From Rhizobium sp. BT04 (GTDB taxonomy: Bacteria; Pseudomonadota; Alphaproteobacteria; Rhizobiales; Rhizobiaceae), in the NCBI RefSeq assembly GCF_030053135.1, contig NZ_CP125652.1:1364001-1428000 (forward strand): a DNA stretch of 64,000 bases, in the 5' to 3' direction. The notes under the pieces are model-generated. The model was not told the DNA's origin, searched no databases, and saw nothing but the letters and a program-made list of their open reading frames with translations. This document shows positions 17,470 to 26,510 of this stretch, piece by piece; position 1 is the first letter of the stretch; each line of letters starts with the position of its first letter. The translations under genes and the position numbers were made by a program.

Positions 17470-18387
17470 ATGTCCGACATCGCCCTCATCGAAACCGCCC
17501 GCGATTTCAACCGCTTCTATACGAACTTCCTCGGCCTTCTGAACAAGGCCTATCTCGACTCGCCCTTCACGCTGACCGATGCCCGCGTCCTCTTCGAGAT
17601 CGGCTCGCATCATGGCATCAGCGCCGTGAGCCTTTTCCGCGACCTTCATCTCGACCCGGCCTATCTCAGTCGCATCCTCAAGCGCTTTCGCGCCGAGGGA
17701 CTGATCGAGACCAGTCCCGATCCGGCCGATCTGCGCAGCAAGGTCATCATTGTCACCGACCAGGGACGAGAGAAATTCGAGGAACTCGGCCGGCGCGCCA
17801 ACGCGCAGATCGCCGCCCGTTTCGATGATCTGGCGGCCGGCGAGCCGGAGGCGGCGGTCCGCGCCATGGGCACGATCCGCGCCCTGCTCGACCCGGCGGC
17901 AAAGCCGGCGCCCGCCATCATCCGTGCCCACCGCGCCGGTGATATCGGCTGGATCGTTCAGAGCCAGGGCCGCTTCTATGCCGAGGAATATGGCTGGGAT
18001 CTGCGCTTCGAGGCACTGGTCGCCGAGGTCGCCGGAAAATTCCTCGCCAACTTCGATCCTGCCCTGGAATATTGCTGGATCGCCGAACGCCGCGGGGTCA
18101 ATATCGGCTCGGTCCTCATCACCAATGGCGGCGACGGCATCGCCAAGCTGCGGCTGCTTTATGTCGACAAATCAGCCCGCGGTCTCGGGCTCGGCAAGCT
18201 GCTGGTCGGCGAATGCATCCGCTTTTGCCGTCAGAAGGGCTATAGTGAGATCCAGCTCTGGACGAACGACATGCTGGAGACCGCCCGCGCCATCTACGTC
18301 AAAACAGGATTCCGCCTTGTCTCCGAGGGGAGACATCGAATGTTCGGTCCGGAGGCCAACGGTCAAAACTGGGCTCTTACCTTGTGA
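17470..18387 (+). CDS. MarR-type regulator fused to a GNAT acetyltransferase
   Basis: A 305-residue two-domain protein. Residues ~1-140 are a MarR winged-helix domain (LTDARVLFEIGSHHGISAV, DLRSKVIIVTDQG). Residues ~155-305 are a GNAT domain with the acetyl-CoA loop SARGLGLGKLLVGECI and the distal strand YVKTGFRLV. MarR-GNAT fusions are a known bacterial family; what is acetylated is not known. ATG 17470 has GGAG 8 bp upstream. A short GACTCAGTC palindrome near 17260 could be an operator, weakly supported. Confidence 0.92.
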   Translation: MSDIALIETARDFNRFYTNFLGLLNKAYLDSPFTLTDARVLFEIGSHHGISAVSLFRDLHLDPAYLSRILKRFRAEGLIETSPDPADLRSKVIIVTDQGREKFEELGRRANAQIAARFDDLAAGEPEAAVRAMGTIRALLDPAAKPAPAIIRAHRAGDIGWIVQSQGRFYAEEYGWDLRFEALVAEVAGKFLANFDPALEYCWIAERRGVNIGSVLITNGGDGIAKLRLLYVDKSARGLGLGKLLVGECIRFCRQKGYSEIQLWTNDMLETARAIYVKTGFRLVSEGRHRMFGPEANGQNWALTL

Positions 18388-18430
18388 GCTCACTCTCTGG
18401 TTTGCTGCGTCGCAAAATTTCGCTTGATTT

Positions 18431-18446
18431 GGAAACGATCATTTCC
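18431..18446. promoter_or_regulatory. Possible TetR autoregulatory palindrome
   Basis: GGAAACGATCATTTCC is an imperfect palindrome (arms GGAAACG and CATTTCC) 14-29 bp before the TetR start. Similar GGAAATG/CATTTCC arms occur after the same gene at 19093-19115. Confidence 0.35.
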
Positions 18447-18459
18447 TAATTAGGCGGAC

Positions 18460-19083
18460 ATGAATGCAACAACCCTCGACCGTCAAGAGAAGACCCGGGG
18501 CCGTGGCCGTCCGAGGGAATTCGATGCGGACGCCGCCCTCGACGCGGCCCTCCGCGTCTTTTCCGAGCGCGGCTACAACGCCGCCTCGATCAGCGAACTC
18601 ACCGAAGCTATGGGGCTTGCTGCCGGCAGCGTCTACAAGGCCTTCGGTGACAAGCGCGGCATTTTTCTTGCCGTCTTCGATCGCTACCGCGCGGTACGCC
18701 GCGGCTTGCTCGACGCCAGGCTCGCCGGCGTCGAGACCGGCCGAGACAAGCTCAATGCGCTGATCACCTTCTTTGCCTCCTCCTCGCACGGGCAGATCGG
18801 CCGGCAGGGCTGCCTCGTTGTCGGCAGCGCCGGCGATCTCGCGCTCTTCGACGAAGAGGCGGCCGCGCGCGTCGCTGCCGCCTTCACGGCCGACGAGACG
18901 CTTCTCGCCGACCTCATCCGCCTCGGCCAGTCCGACGGCTCGATTTCGGCGGATCTCGATGTGTCGGCGGTAGCGCTTGCCCTTCTCTGCCTGACCAAGG
19001 GCATGCGCGTCATCGGCAAGACGGGACGCAGCGGCGAGCAGATGGCGACGGCTGCCGAAGCCGCGATGAAGCTGGTGACATGA
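18460..19083 (+). CDS. TetR-family transcriptional regulator
   Basis: A 207-residue TetR repressor. After a basic tail, the helix-turn-helix spans about residues 30-65 (YNAASISELTEAMGLAAGSV, YKAFGDKRGIF). The C-terminal ligand domain resembles the TetR_C_16/YjdC-like type (GRQGCLVVGSAGDLALF). It lies 98 bp upstream of an MFS exporter gene on the same strand, a common repressor-efflux pairing, so it probably controls that transporter. Confidence 0.92.
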   Translation: MNATTLDRQEKTRGRGRPREFDADAALDAALRVFSERGYNAASISELTEAMGLAAGSVYKAFGDKRGIFLAVFDRYRAVRRGLLDARLAGVETGRDKLNALITFFASSSHGQIGRQGCLVVGSAGDLALFDEEAAARVAAAFTADETLLADLIRLGQSDGSISADLDVSAVALALLCLTKGMRVIGKTGRSGEQMATAAEAAMKLVT

Positions 19084-19092
19084 TATTCCCCC

Positions 19093-19115
19093 GGGGAAAT
19101 GCCGTGCATTTCCCC
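19093..19115. promoter_or_regulatory. Inverted repeat between tetR and the MFS gene
   Basis: GGGGAAATGC-CGT-GCATTTCCCC is a perfect 10-bp inverted repeat with a 3-bp spacer, starting 10 bp after the tetR stop and 67 bp before the MFS start. It could be an operator for the adjacent TetR, or an mRNA hairpin; there is no T-run, so it is not a classical terminator. Confidence 0.5.
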
Positions 19116-19181
19116 GCGGGAAACGGGTGGTCGGCGGCAGAACGATTTGTGACTAATTTTTCAATCATACCGGAGTTTCTG

Positions 19182-20405
19182 ATGAGCATTTCAGCCACCA
19201 CGCCGGACAAGGCCATTCCACGGGCGCTATCTCCCTGGCTCACCTTCCTTTTCGCCGCCGCCTGCGGGCTGGTGGCCGCCAATCTCTATTACGGCCAGCC
19301 TCTCGCCGGCTTGATCAGCGCCGATCTCGGCTTCACGCCCGCCGCAACCGGCCTGGTCGTCACGCTGACGCAGATCGGCTACGGCCTCGGCCTGCTGCTG
19401 ATCGTGCCGCTCGGCGACCTCACGGAGAGCCGCCGTCTGGTATTGCTGCTGATATCAGTCTCCGCCCTTGCCCTGATCGGCGCAGCGCTCTCTTCGACAC
19501 CCACGGCCTTCCTCGTCGCCTCGCTCTGCATTGGCCTCTCCTCGGTCGCAGTTCAGGTATTGGTTCCCTTCGCCGCCAACATGGCGCCCGATGCAACACG
19601 CGGCCAAGTCGTCGGCAATGTCATGAGCGGCCTGCTCTGCGGCATCATGCTCGCCCGCCCCTTCGCAAGCTTCGTCGCCGAGGCGTCCTCCTGGCATACG
19701 GTCTATTACATCACCGCAGCGCTGATGATCGTGCTCGCCGTCGTCCTGCGCGCCAACCTGCCGGTCCGCCGGCCGAAGACAAAGCTGCGCTACGGCGAGC
19801 TGCTCGCTTCCATGGGCCACCTGGCGCTGACCTCACGCGTGCTGCAGCGCCGGGCACTTTATCAGGCCGGCATGTTCGGTGCCTTCAGCCTGTTTTGGAC
19901 GACGACGCCGCTGCTGCTCGCAAGCCCGGCTTTCGGCCTGACGCAGAACGGCATCGCCCTCTTCGCGCTTGCCGGTGCCGCCGGCGCCGTCGCTTCGCCG
20001 ATCGCCGGCCGGCTCGCCGACCGCGGCATGACGAAGATCGCCTCGACGATTGCCATGCTGCTCGGCATGGCCTCCTTCCTGATCGGCCATTTCGCCGGCG
20101 ACGGCTCGCTCATCGCCCTGATCCTTCTGACGGTAGCGGCAATCATGCTCGATTTCGGGGTCACGACCAATCTCGTCTGCGGCCAGCGCGCCATCTATGG
20201 CCTGAACCCGGAACACCGCAGCCGGCTGAACGGCCTTTTCATGGCCACCTTCTTTGCCGGCGGCGCGCTCGGCTCGGCGCTCGGCGGCTGGGCCTATGCG
20301 ACCGGCGGCTGGACGATGGCGGCCTGGATCGGCTTCTGCTTCCCCGCGCTGGCCTTCCTCTTATTCCTGACGGAAGGACGCGGCAGACAGGAAGGTAAAA
20401 TCTGA
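19182..20405 (+). CDS. MFS efflux transporter
   Basis: A 407-residue major facilitator with about 12 hydrophobic segments, starting WLTFLFAAACGLVAANLYYG and ending WIGFCFPALAFLLFL. It has the DHA1-type TM1-2 region (YYGQPLAGLISADLGFTPAA) and a loop GDLTESRRLVLLL. Closest in style to YdhP/AraJ-like drug or sugar efflux proteins; the substrate is unknown. ATG 19182 has GGAG at proper spacing; the frame is open upstream through a palindrome but without similarity. Likely repressed by the upstream TetR. Confidence 0.9.
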   Translation: MSISATTPDKAIPRALSPWLTFLFAAACGLVAANLYYGQPLAGLISADLGFTPAATGLVVTLTQIGYGLGLLLIVPLGDLTESRRLVLLLISVSALALIGAALSSTPTAFLVASLCIGLSSVAVQVLVPFAANMAPDATRGQVVGNVMSGLLCGIMLARPFASFVAEASSWHTVYYITAALMIVLAVVLRANLPVRRPKTKLRYGELLASMGHLALTSRVLQRRALYQAGMFGAFSLFWTTTPLLLASPAFGLTQNGIALFALAGAAGAVASPIAGRLADRGMTKIASTIAMLLGMASFLIGHFAGDGSLIALILLTVAAIMLDFGVTTNLVCGQRAIYGLNPEHRSRLNGLFMATFFAGGALGSALGGWAYATGGWTMAAWIGFCFPALAFLLFLTEGRGRQEGKI

Positions 20406-20558
20406 GACCCGATACAAAAACCCCAATGCCGGTTTACAAATTCGCACATACGGTGAGCACGCGCGCACCCGCTCACCGCCGTCGTCCTCAGCGACAAAGG
20501 TTTACGGCGATCGGAAGAATTGTTCCGCGCGCTGTTTACGCGACCGACGGAATGACGG

Positions 20559-20975
20559 CTAGCTGTCGGCGGAATCGAAACGCGAACGGGCGGCGCGAAC
20601 CGCCTCATGGTTCGCTTCCGCCCAGTTCAGAAGCTGCGACAGCGGCTGGTAGAGCGAGCGGCCGAGATCGGTCATCGAATATTCGACGCTCGGCGGCTTG
20701 GTCGGGAAGACTTCGCGATTGACATAACCGTCCCTCTGGAGGTCGCGCAGCGTCTGCGTCAGCATGCGCTGCGAAATATCGGGAAGCATGCGCCGCAGCT
20801 CGCCAAAGCGGCGGGGCTCGGCCGCCAGCACTTCGAGCAGCAGTGTCGACCATTTGCCGCCGATCTGCTGCATCATGTCCCGGACTGGGCAATTGGAAAA
20901 ATCGAGATCGGCGAGATCGATCTCACGCCGCATCCCCGGCGTCCTGTTCTTCAGACTGACGACTGCGCCGCTCAT
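20559..20975 (-). CDS. HxlR-family transcriptional regulator
   Basis: A 138-residue winged-helix regulator with the HxlR hallmarks: CPVRDMMQQIGGKWSTLLL near residue 30, FGELRRMLPDISQRMLTQTL and YSMTDLGRSLYQPL. The N-terminal cysteine is the residue used for thiol/quinone sensing in HypR/QorR-type relatives. It is divergent from a quinone oxidoreductase-like gene, the classic HxlR-QorB pairing. GTAAC motifs (20993 and reversed near 21049) in the 123-bp gap could be its half-sites. Confidence 0.93.
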   Translation of the reverse strand: MSGAVVSLKNRTPGMRREIDLADLDFSNCPVRDMMQQIGGKWSTLLLEVLAAEPRRFGELRRMLPDISQRMLTQTLRDLQRDGYVNREVFPTKPPSVEYSMTDLGRSLYQPLSQLLNWAEANHEAVRAARSRFDSADS

Positions 20976-21098
20976 CTGCTGGTTCCCTTTTGGTAACGTA
21001 CAGCCAAAAAACTGCCTCCTTTACACCGTGAAGTCAATTCCTATTCTAGTGTTACTCTCTTTTTGAGACCACCATCAGAACGCAGAAGGAAACGACGT

Positions 21099-22007
21099 AT
21101 GAGCGAAACCATCCTGGTGACCGGCGCGGCCGGACAGCTCGGCCAGCGTGTCATCCATCACCTGATCGAGACCTATAATGTTGCCCCCGGCAACATCGTC
21201 GCGGCAACGCGCAGCCCGGAAAAGCTCGCCGAGCTCGCGAATAAGGGTGTCGTCACCCGCAAGGCCGATTTCGATGACGCGGCCGGGCTGGAGAAGGCTT
21301 TCGCCGGCGTCGACCGGTTGCTGATCATCAGCACCGATGCGCTCGATACTCCCGGCAAACGCCTCACCCAGCACAAGGCCGCCGTCGCTGCCGCCGCCAA
21401 GGCGGGCGTCAAGCACATCGCCTATACCTCGATGCCGGCGCCCGACGATTCGCTCGTCACCTTCGCACCCGACCATCTCGGCAGCGAAGACGCCATCAAG
21501 GCGAGCGGCATCGCCTATACGATCATCCGTGACGCCTGGTACCACGACAATTACCTGCACGGCATGCCGCACAATCTCCAGGGCGGCAAATGGTACAGCG
21601 CCACGGGCGACGGCAAGATCTCGACCATTTCGCGCGACGACTGCGCGCTGGCGATCGCAGCCGCCCTTGCCTCCGGCATCTCCGACAGCGCCACCTATAC
21701 GCTGACCGGCGCCGAGCTGCTGACCAACCGGCAGATCGCCGCCATCGTCTCGGATGTCGCCGGCAGGCCGCTCGACGTGGTCGACGTCAATGACGAGCAG
21801 CTCGGCCAGGGCATCCGCGGCGCCGGCCTCCCCGGCTTCGTCGCCGACATGCTGGTTTCGGCCGACGCCAACACCCGCGCCGGCAAATTCGACATCGTCA
21901 CCGAAGACTTCACCAAGCTGACCGGCAAACAGCCGCAGCCGCTGAAGGATTTCTTCGTGCAGCACAAGGCTGCTTTGACGGCTTCAGGCAATGCCGGAGG
22001 CCATTGA
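21099..22007 (+). CDS. NmrA-like NAD(P)H:quinone oxidoreductase (QOR2 type)
   Basis: A 302-residue atypical short-chain dehydrogenase. The N-terminal Rossmann loop is ILVTGAAGQLGQRVI; KHIAYTSMPAPDDSL near residue 110 and YTIIRDAWYHDNYLHGMPHN near 140 match E. coli YtfG (QOR2), which reduces quinones with NADPH. The usual YxxxK is not in place, as expected for NmrA-type proteins. ATG 21099 follows AAGGAA. Probably induced by quinone or thiol stress through the divergent HxlR gene. Confidence 0.9.
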   Translation: MSETILVTGAAGQLGQRVIHHLIETYNVAPGNIVAATRSPEKLAELANKGVVTRKADFDDAAGLEKAFAGVDRLLIISTDALDTPGKRLTQHKAAVAAAAKAGVKHIAYTSMPAPDDSLVTFAPDHLGSEDAIKASGIAYTIIRDAWYHDNYLHGMPHNLQGGKWYSATGDGKISTISRDDCALAIAAALASGISDSATYTLTGAELLTNRQIAAIVSDVAGRPLDVVDVNDEQLGQGIRGAGLPGFVADMLVSADANTRAGKFDIVTEDFTKLTGKQPQPLKDFFVQHKAALTASGNAGGH

Positions 22008-22044
22008 GCCTTTATGCCGCATCCCTGCGTTTGCCGCGGGGATG

Positions 22045-22290
22045 CAGCAAACTCCGATTCTGGATCCCTCATCACGTCAGATGAGTCACTCACGGCGCCG
22101 ACGCGCCGTGGCTGGATTCCTGTGACAGGCACAGGAATGAGGGAGGGTGAATTAAGCGCCTTCGCCAAGATTTCCCGTCTACATTGAGACAACGGTTGAT
22201 GGGATGCGCTACCTCTCCCACCCCCATTCTGTGCTCGTCCCAGGAATCCAGCGCGCCCAAGTCCTTTGGCGCGGGAGACTCTTCCTTCCA
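22045..22290. repeat. Dispersed intergenic repeat block (shared with 48105-48262)
   Basis: This 341-bp gene-free interval (22008-22348) holds sequences that recur at 48.1-48.25 kb: GGATTCCTGTGACAGGCACA with GGAATGAGG near 22112-22142, and CAGGAATCCAGCGCGCCCAA followed by GTCCTTTGG near 22239-22270. The two loci carry the same segments in different order or orientation, and each folds back on itself. It looks like a rhizobial palindromic repeat family. No gene was seen in the interval. Confidence 0.7.
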
Positions 22291-22348
22291 GCCGCGCTCT
22301 GTGACGTAATAACCCGCTTCCGGTCAAAGCCTTGAAGGCAACGCCCCC

Positions 22349-23101
22349 TCAAACCGCCTGCCCACACGCCCGGCGGAACCGCCGCACCGTTTCCGCCATG
22401 CCGTATTCCAGCGCATCGGCAGTCAGTCCGTGGCCGATCGAAACCTCGGCCAGTTCAGGAATGCGCTTCACCAATGCCGGCAGATTTTCGACCGTCAGAT
22501 CATGACCGGCATTGACGGCGAGGCCGATCGCAAGGGCCGCATCTGCCGTCCGTCCGAGCGCTTCAAGGATCGGGGCAGCCCGCTCCGGCGCGTCGTAACA
22601 GCCGCCATAGGGGCCGGTGTAGAGTTCGATCCGGTCGGCACCGACCGCCTTGGCGATCTCGACGGCTTCGGCGTTGCCATCGCCATCGGCAAACAGTGAG
22701 ACCCGGCATCCCATCCTCTTCAGCCGCGCGACGGCATCGGTCAGGAACGCGCGGTGCGTGCGAAAATCCCAGCCGTGATCGGAGGTCGCCTGCGCGGGAT
22801 CGTCAGGCACCAGCGTCACCTGCTCGGGCGCCGCCCCGGCGCAGAGTTCGAAGAATTCCTCTGTGGGATAGCCCTCGATATTGAACTCGGCCTTGGGGAA
22901 TTCATCGTCGATCAGATTGCGGATCACAGGCAGGTCGGAAAATCTTACGTGCCGCTGGTCGGGGCGTGGATGCACCGTCAATCCGCTTGCGCCGGAAGCA
23001 AGGGCCACTCGTCCGAGCGCTTCGACGCTCGGCCAAGGCAGATCGCGCCGGTTTCGTAGCATGGCGATGGCGTTGAGGTTCACGGAGAGCTTGGCGGGCA
23101 T
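22349..23101 (-). CDS. pdxJ: Pyridoxine 5-phosphate synthase
   Basis: A 250-residue TIM-barrel enzyme that condenses 1-deoxyxylulose 5-phosphate with 3-amino-2-oxopropyl phosphate to form pyridoxine 5-phosphate, the last ring-closing step of DXP-dependent vitamin B6 synthesis. Signatures: [30 protein letters not shown] near residue 50, [23 protein letters not shown] and the C-terminal [17 protein letters not shown]. The frame is open 69 codons further upstream, but similarity starts at ATG 23101. It lies alone, ending close to an intergenic repeat. Confidence 0.97.
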   Translation of the reverse strand: MPAKLSVNLNAIAMLRNRRDLPWPSVEALGRVALASGASGLTVHPRPDQRHVRFSDLPVIRNLIDDEFPKAEFNIEGYPTEEFFELCAGAAPEQVTLVPDDPAQATSDHGWDFRTHRAFLTDAVARLKRMGCRVSLFADGDGNAEAVEIAKAVGADRIELYTGPYGGCYDAPERAAPILEALGRTADAALAIGLAVNAGHDLTVENLPALVKRIPELAEVSIGHGLTADALEYGMAETVRRFRRACGQAV

Positions 23102-23541
23102 GGCTGATATCCATCGGTCACGGAAATAAGAGGCCCTGCTTTTAAGCCAAGTGCCGTGCGATGGCCAACGAGATTCGCAGATGGATGCGATGCAGATCGC
23201 TGATGGGCCAGGGCATTCACCCCGTGCGTACCGCAAATAGTAATTCCCGTCGCCTTTGAAGACGACCGGCAGATACCGCAGCGCAGCAGATGTTTTGCTG
23301 CAACACACCCGATAACCGGCGTAAAATATGCCGTCACGTTGCTATCCCATTTAAAAGAGATTATTTTTAGCACTTATAAAAAAGATCGTTCACGCATAAC
23401 GTGGACATTGTATCGCTTAAACGTAGGCCGCGTACTGCTTCTTCCCATGATAAGAATGCCTAGAGGAAAACCCCACTCGCCGCGCCCGGGAAGCAACTGG
23501 CAAATCCGCATGAGGTGCAACACGATGCCCTAGGAGGGTTC
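23102..23541. other. 440-bp gene-free interval between pdxJ and the MerR-LuxR gene
   Basis: The divergent promoter region of two genes. The middle (about 23335-23400) is unusually AT-rich for this DNA, and a small hairpin GCAGCA-GATGTTT-TGCTGC lies at about 23283-23302. No coding sequence or known RNA was recognised. Confidence 0.5.
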
Positions 23542-24234
23542 ATGCCAGACGGTTCCAAACGCCTGTTTGCTACCGCCGGTATTGCGTCGGAGGCCCGGTC
23601 CAAATACCGGTTTCTGCCTTCGGCCGCGCTGCCGCCGGATCTACCAGACGGTCCCGTGCCCATTGCCGATATGGCAAACGCATTCGGCGTTACGCACAGG
23701 ACACTGCATTTCTACGAAGAAAAACAGTTGATTTCGGCCAATCGGATCGGCCTGATGCGGGTCTACGGACAAGACGATGTGATGCGCATGGCGGTCATCA
23801 CCGTCTGCCGCGAGACGGGCATGCCGATTGCCGTCATCCAGGAACTGATGGACGAGCTTCGCAAGGCCGATTCGCAGGAAAGAGCCGAGGGGATGTTCCG
23901 CGAGGCCCTGCAGGTGCGCAAACGCGAGCTGACGGCCGAGATGTCGACGCTGCACCGCCAGCTCCAGCAGGTCGGCGACCTCCTGGATTTCGACGGCAGC
24001 ATCGAAGAGCCGCCGTTGAACGACAATCAGGACAGCGCCAGCCTGACCCCGCAGGAACGGCGTTGCCTGGAACTGATGGCGGAAGGCTATTCCACCCAGC
24101 GCATCGCCCGGGCCCTCGACCTGAAGCATGACGAGACTAGGGATCTCGAAGCCGGAATCATCTTGAAATTCCGCGCCAACAACCGCTTCCAGGCCATCGC
24201 CAAGGCGGTTCTGCTCGGCATCGTGCAGGCCTGA
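23542..24234 (+). CDS. Hybrid regulator: MerR-type N-terminus with LuxR-type C-terminal HTH
   Basis: A 230-residue protein with two DNA-binding-like domains. Residues ~38-107 are a MerR winged helix (VPIADMANAFGVTHRTLHFY, YGQDDVMRMAVI, TGMPIAVIQELM). Residues ~108-148 form a probable dimerisation coiled coil. Residues ~168-226 resemble a LuxR/GerE HTH (LTPQERRCLELMAEGYSTQR, then IARALDLK). The second HTH is less canonical (KHDETRDLEAGIILKFRANN in place of the usual VKTHL recognition helix), so it may not bind DNA. There are no conserved metal-binding cysteines. ATG 23542 has a near-perfect AGGAGGG. The targets are unknown. Confidence 0.8.
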   Translation: MPDGSKRLFATAGIASEARSKYRFLPSAALPPDLPDGPVPIADMANAFGVTHRTLHFYEEKQLISANRIGLMRVYGQDDVMRMAVITVCRETGMPIAVIQELMDELRKADSQERAEGMFREALQVRKRELTAEMSTLHRQLQQVGDLLDFDGSIEEPPLNDNQDSASLTPQERRCLELMAEGYSTQRIARALDLKHDETRDLEAGIILKFRANNRFQAIAKAVLLGIVQA

Positions 24235-24276
24235 ACAGACCTCCGACGGCCGCCACCGTCGCCTCCGCGCCAATCG

Positions 24277-25404
24277 TCAACGGACGATCGTCAGCGTCTC
24301 CGCCGCGCGTGTGATCGCGGTATAGAGCCAGCGCTCCCGCGTGTCGCGAAACGCCCAGCTCTCGTCAAACAGCACGACGTCGTTCCATTGCGAGCCCTGC
24401 GCCTTGTGAACGGTGAGCGCATAGCCGTAGTCGAATTCGTCGTAGCGTTTGCGGGTGTTCCAGGGGATCTCGCCTTCGACATCCTCGAAGGCCTGTTTCA
24501 GGAGCTTGATCTTGGCCGCGCCGCGGTCCATGTCGTCGTCCTCGGGACGGACCAGCAGATTGATGCCGGGCTTCGTCGTTTCCTTCGACGAGGTCATCAC
24601 CTGCCAGAGCGAGCCGTTGAGCAGGCCCTTGGCCGGGTCGTTACGCAGGCAGACGAGCTTGTCGCCGGTCTGCGGATAATCGGCATTGAAGCCTTTCAGC
24701 TCGCGCAGACGCTGATTGTAGCGGCGGCGCGTCCGGTTGGTGCCGACGAGCACTTGGTCGGCCTTCATCACCAGATCTTGCGTCACCTCGTTCTTCGAGA
24801 TCACCTTGGCCGTGCCGTAATCGCCATACATCACCTCATTGCCTTCGCGCACCTGCATGGCAAGCTTGATGATCGGATTGTCGCGCGCCTGGCGGTGAAT
24901 GTCGGTGAGCAGGTAATCCGGATCCTGATTGGTGAAGTAACCGCCGCCGCTGACAGGGGGCAGCTGGCCGGGATCGCCGAGCACCAGGATCGGCGTGCCG
25001 AAGCTCATCAGATCCTTGCCGAGCGCCTCGTCGACCATCGAGCATTCGTCGACGATGATCAGCGCCGCCTTTGCGACTGGGCTCTGCCGGTTGATCGAAA
25101 ACATCGGCGCGATCGACGTCTTGCCGGTTTCCTCGTCCTCCACCGCCTCCTCGCCGCGCGGCCGGTAGATCAGCGAGTGGATCGTCTTGGCATTGGAGGC
25201 GCCGCGTGAGCGCAGCACCTGCGCGGCCTTCCCGGTGAAGGCGGCAAACAGCACGTCGCCGTCGACATTCTCGGCAAAATGCTTGGCAAGCGTCGTCTTT
25301 CCCGTTCCGGCATAGCCGAACAGGCGAAAGAGCGGCGAGCGCCCTTCATTCAGCCATTTCGAAACAGCCTTGAGGGCTTCGTCTTGTTGCGGCGCAAATT
25401 GCAT
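24277..25404 (-). CDS. RecD-like SF1 ATP-dependent DNA helicase
   Basis: A 375-residue helicase: Walker A in LFGYAGTGKTTLAKHFAENV near residue 30, Walker B/DExx in ALIIVDECSMVDEAL near 113, motif III GDPGQLPPVSGGGYF, and the C-terminal UvrD_C_2 block YGYALTVHKAQGSQWNDVVL. It is much shorter than RecD2 (over 700 aa) and lacks the N-terminal extension, resembling the short AAA_30 helicases common in alphaproteobacteria and phages. There is no RecB/C partner. Role in DNA repair or recombination is inferred. Tail-to-tail with the MerR-LuxR gene. Confidence 0.9.
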   Translation of the reverse strand: MQFAPQQDEALKAVSKWLNEGRSPLFRLFGYAGTGKTTLAKHFAENVDGDVLFAAFTGKAAQVLRSRGASNAKTIHSLIYRPRGEEAVEDEETGKTSIAPMFSINRQSPVAKAALIIVDECSMVDEALGKDLMSFGTPILVLGDPGQLPPVSGGGYFTNQDPDYLLTDIHRQARDNPIIKLAMQVREGNEVMYGDYGTAKVISKNEVTQDLVMKADQVLVGTNRTRRRYNQRLRELKGFNADYPQTGDKLVCLRNDPAKGLLNGSLWQVMTSSKETTKPGINLLVRPEDDDMDRGAAKIKLLKQAFEDVEGEIPWNTRKRYDEFDYGYALTVHKAQGSQWNDVVLFDESWAFRDTRERWLYTAITRAAETLTIVR

Positions 25405-25508
25405 GATTGCACGACTTGGCAGGATTCGCGGGCGTTAGGCAAGGCGGAAACTGATGCGGCATCGCCGACGACGGCAAGATCCCGGGTGCGAACCGCTCGG
25501 CGGGGCAA

Positions 25509-26435
25509 TCATAGCTCCCACCGCCGGTCCATGCCGCTTGTGCCCATCGATGGGTCTTGTCCGATGGCATCGCTCAAGAAGTCCAGGACCGTTTTGACGC
25601 GCAACGGCATGTTGCGCCTCGAGGGATAGACGACGGTGATCGGCAGGCGGCTCGGCTGGAAATCCTCCATCACAGGGATCAGCCGGCCGGCGACGATATC
25701 AGGCACGGCAATGATGTGGGAGAGCACCGCCAGACCCGCACCGGCAAGCGCTGCCCTGTGAATGGCGACGGCGTTGCAGGCGGTCAGCCGCGGCGAGATC
25801 CTGACGGATATATCCTCCGAGCCGTTCGAGAAAGACCATGCATTGGCCTCGCCCGCCCTGTTGTAACAGAGGCATTCATGGTCCCTGATGTCCTTCGGCG
25901 TCCGCGGCGGTGCCTTGCGCGCGAGGTAGGCGGGCGATGCGACGAGGAAGGCGGTCGTCCAGCCGATCCGCCGGCAGACAAGGCTGCTGTCGGCGACCGG
26001 GCCGAGGCGCACTTCGAGGTCCAGGCGCTCCTCGATCATATCCGAGCTCTGCTCCCTGAACAGCAGTTCCACCGAGAGTTTCGGATGCAAGGCGAGAAGA
26101 TCACCGAGCCTTTCGCTGAGATAGAGGCCGAGCGGCGCCGGAACGCTGAGCCTGACTTTTCCGGAAGCCGTGGCTCCGTTCGATCCGGCGGCATCGCCGA
26201 GTTCCTCCACCGCTTCGAGTATCCGGAGCGCCATCGGCAGCATCCGTTCCCCCTCCGCCGTCAGCGACAGGCCGCTCGTGGTGCGATGCAGGAGGCGCGT
26301 GTTGAAATGGCCTTCGAGGGCGGCGACCTGCCGCGAGACCGCCGGCTGCGTCACCTCGAGATCGTGCGCCGCTGCCGAAAACGAACCCGTCTCCACGACG
26401 CGCAGGAAAGTCCGCAATGCCGAAACGATATCCAT
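25509..26435 (-). CDS. LysR-family transcriptional regulator
   Basis: A 308-residue LTTR: N-terminal winged HTH (MDIVSALRTFLRVVETGSFS, then HDLEVTQPAVSRQVAALE), helical linker, and periplasmic-binding-like effector domain (VRLSVPAPLGLYLSERL). It belongs to the large group near DsdA/CrgA-like regulators of oxidoreductases. ATG 26435 follows GAGGGG; a GTG 6 bp upstream is less likely. It is divergent from the AhpD-like gene, so both LysR and Rrf2 inputs may meet on that promoter. Effector unknown. Confidence 0.92.
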   Translation of the reverse strand: MDIVSALRTFLRVVETGSFSAAAHDLEVTQPAVSRQVAALEGHFNTRLLHRTTSGLSLTAEGERMLPMALRILEAVEELGDAAGSNGATASGKVRLSVPAPLGLYLSERLGDLLALHPKLSVELLFREQSSDMIEERLDLEVRLGPVADSSLVCRRIGWTTAFLVASPAYLARKAPPRTPKDIRDHECLCYNRAGEANAWSFSNGSEDISVRISPRLTACNAVAIHRAALAGAGLAVLSHIIAVPDIVAGRLIPVMEDFQPSRLPITVVYPSRRNMPLRVKTVLDFLSDAIGQDPSMGTSGMDRRWEL

Positions 26436-26510
26436 CCCCACCCCTCATACTTTTGCGCATAGGCTTTATGCAGCCAGACTAAGCTGGAAGGGCTTTACAG
26501 TCCAGCAATT

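Noticed and set aside
22200..22340. Possible CRISPR-like array in the repeated intergenic sequence
   Set aside because: The repeats are palindromic modules without regular spacing or spacers.
24277..25404. Helicase plus neighbours as an antiphage defence island
   Set aside because: The surrounding genes are ordinary regulators and biosynthesis genes with no nuclease, integrase or mobility gene.
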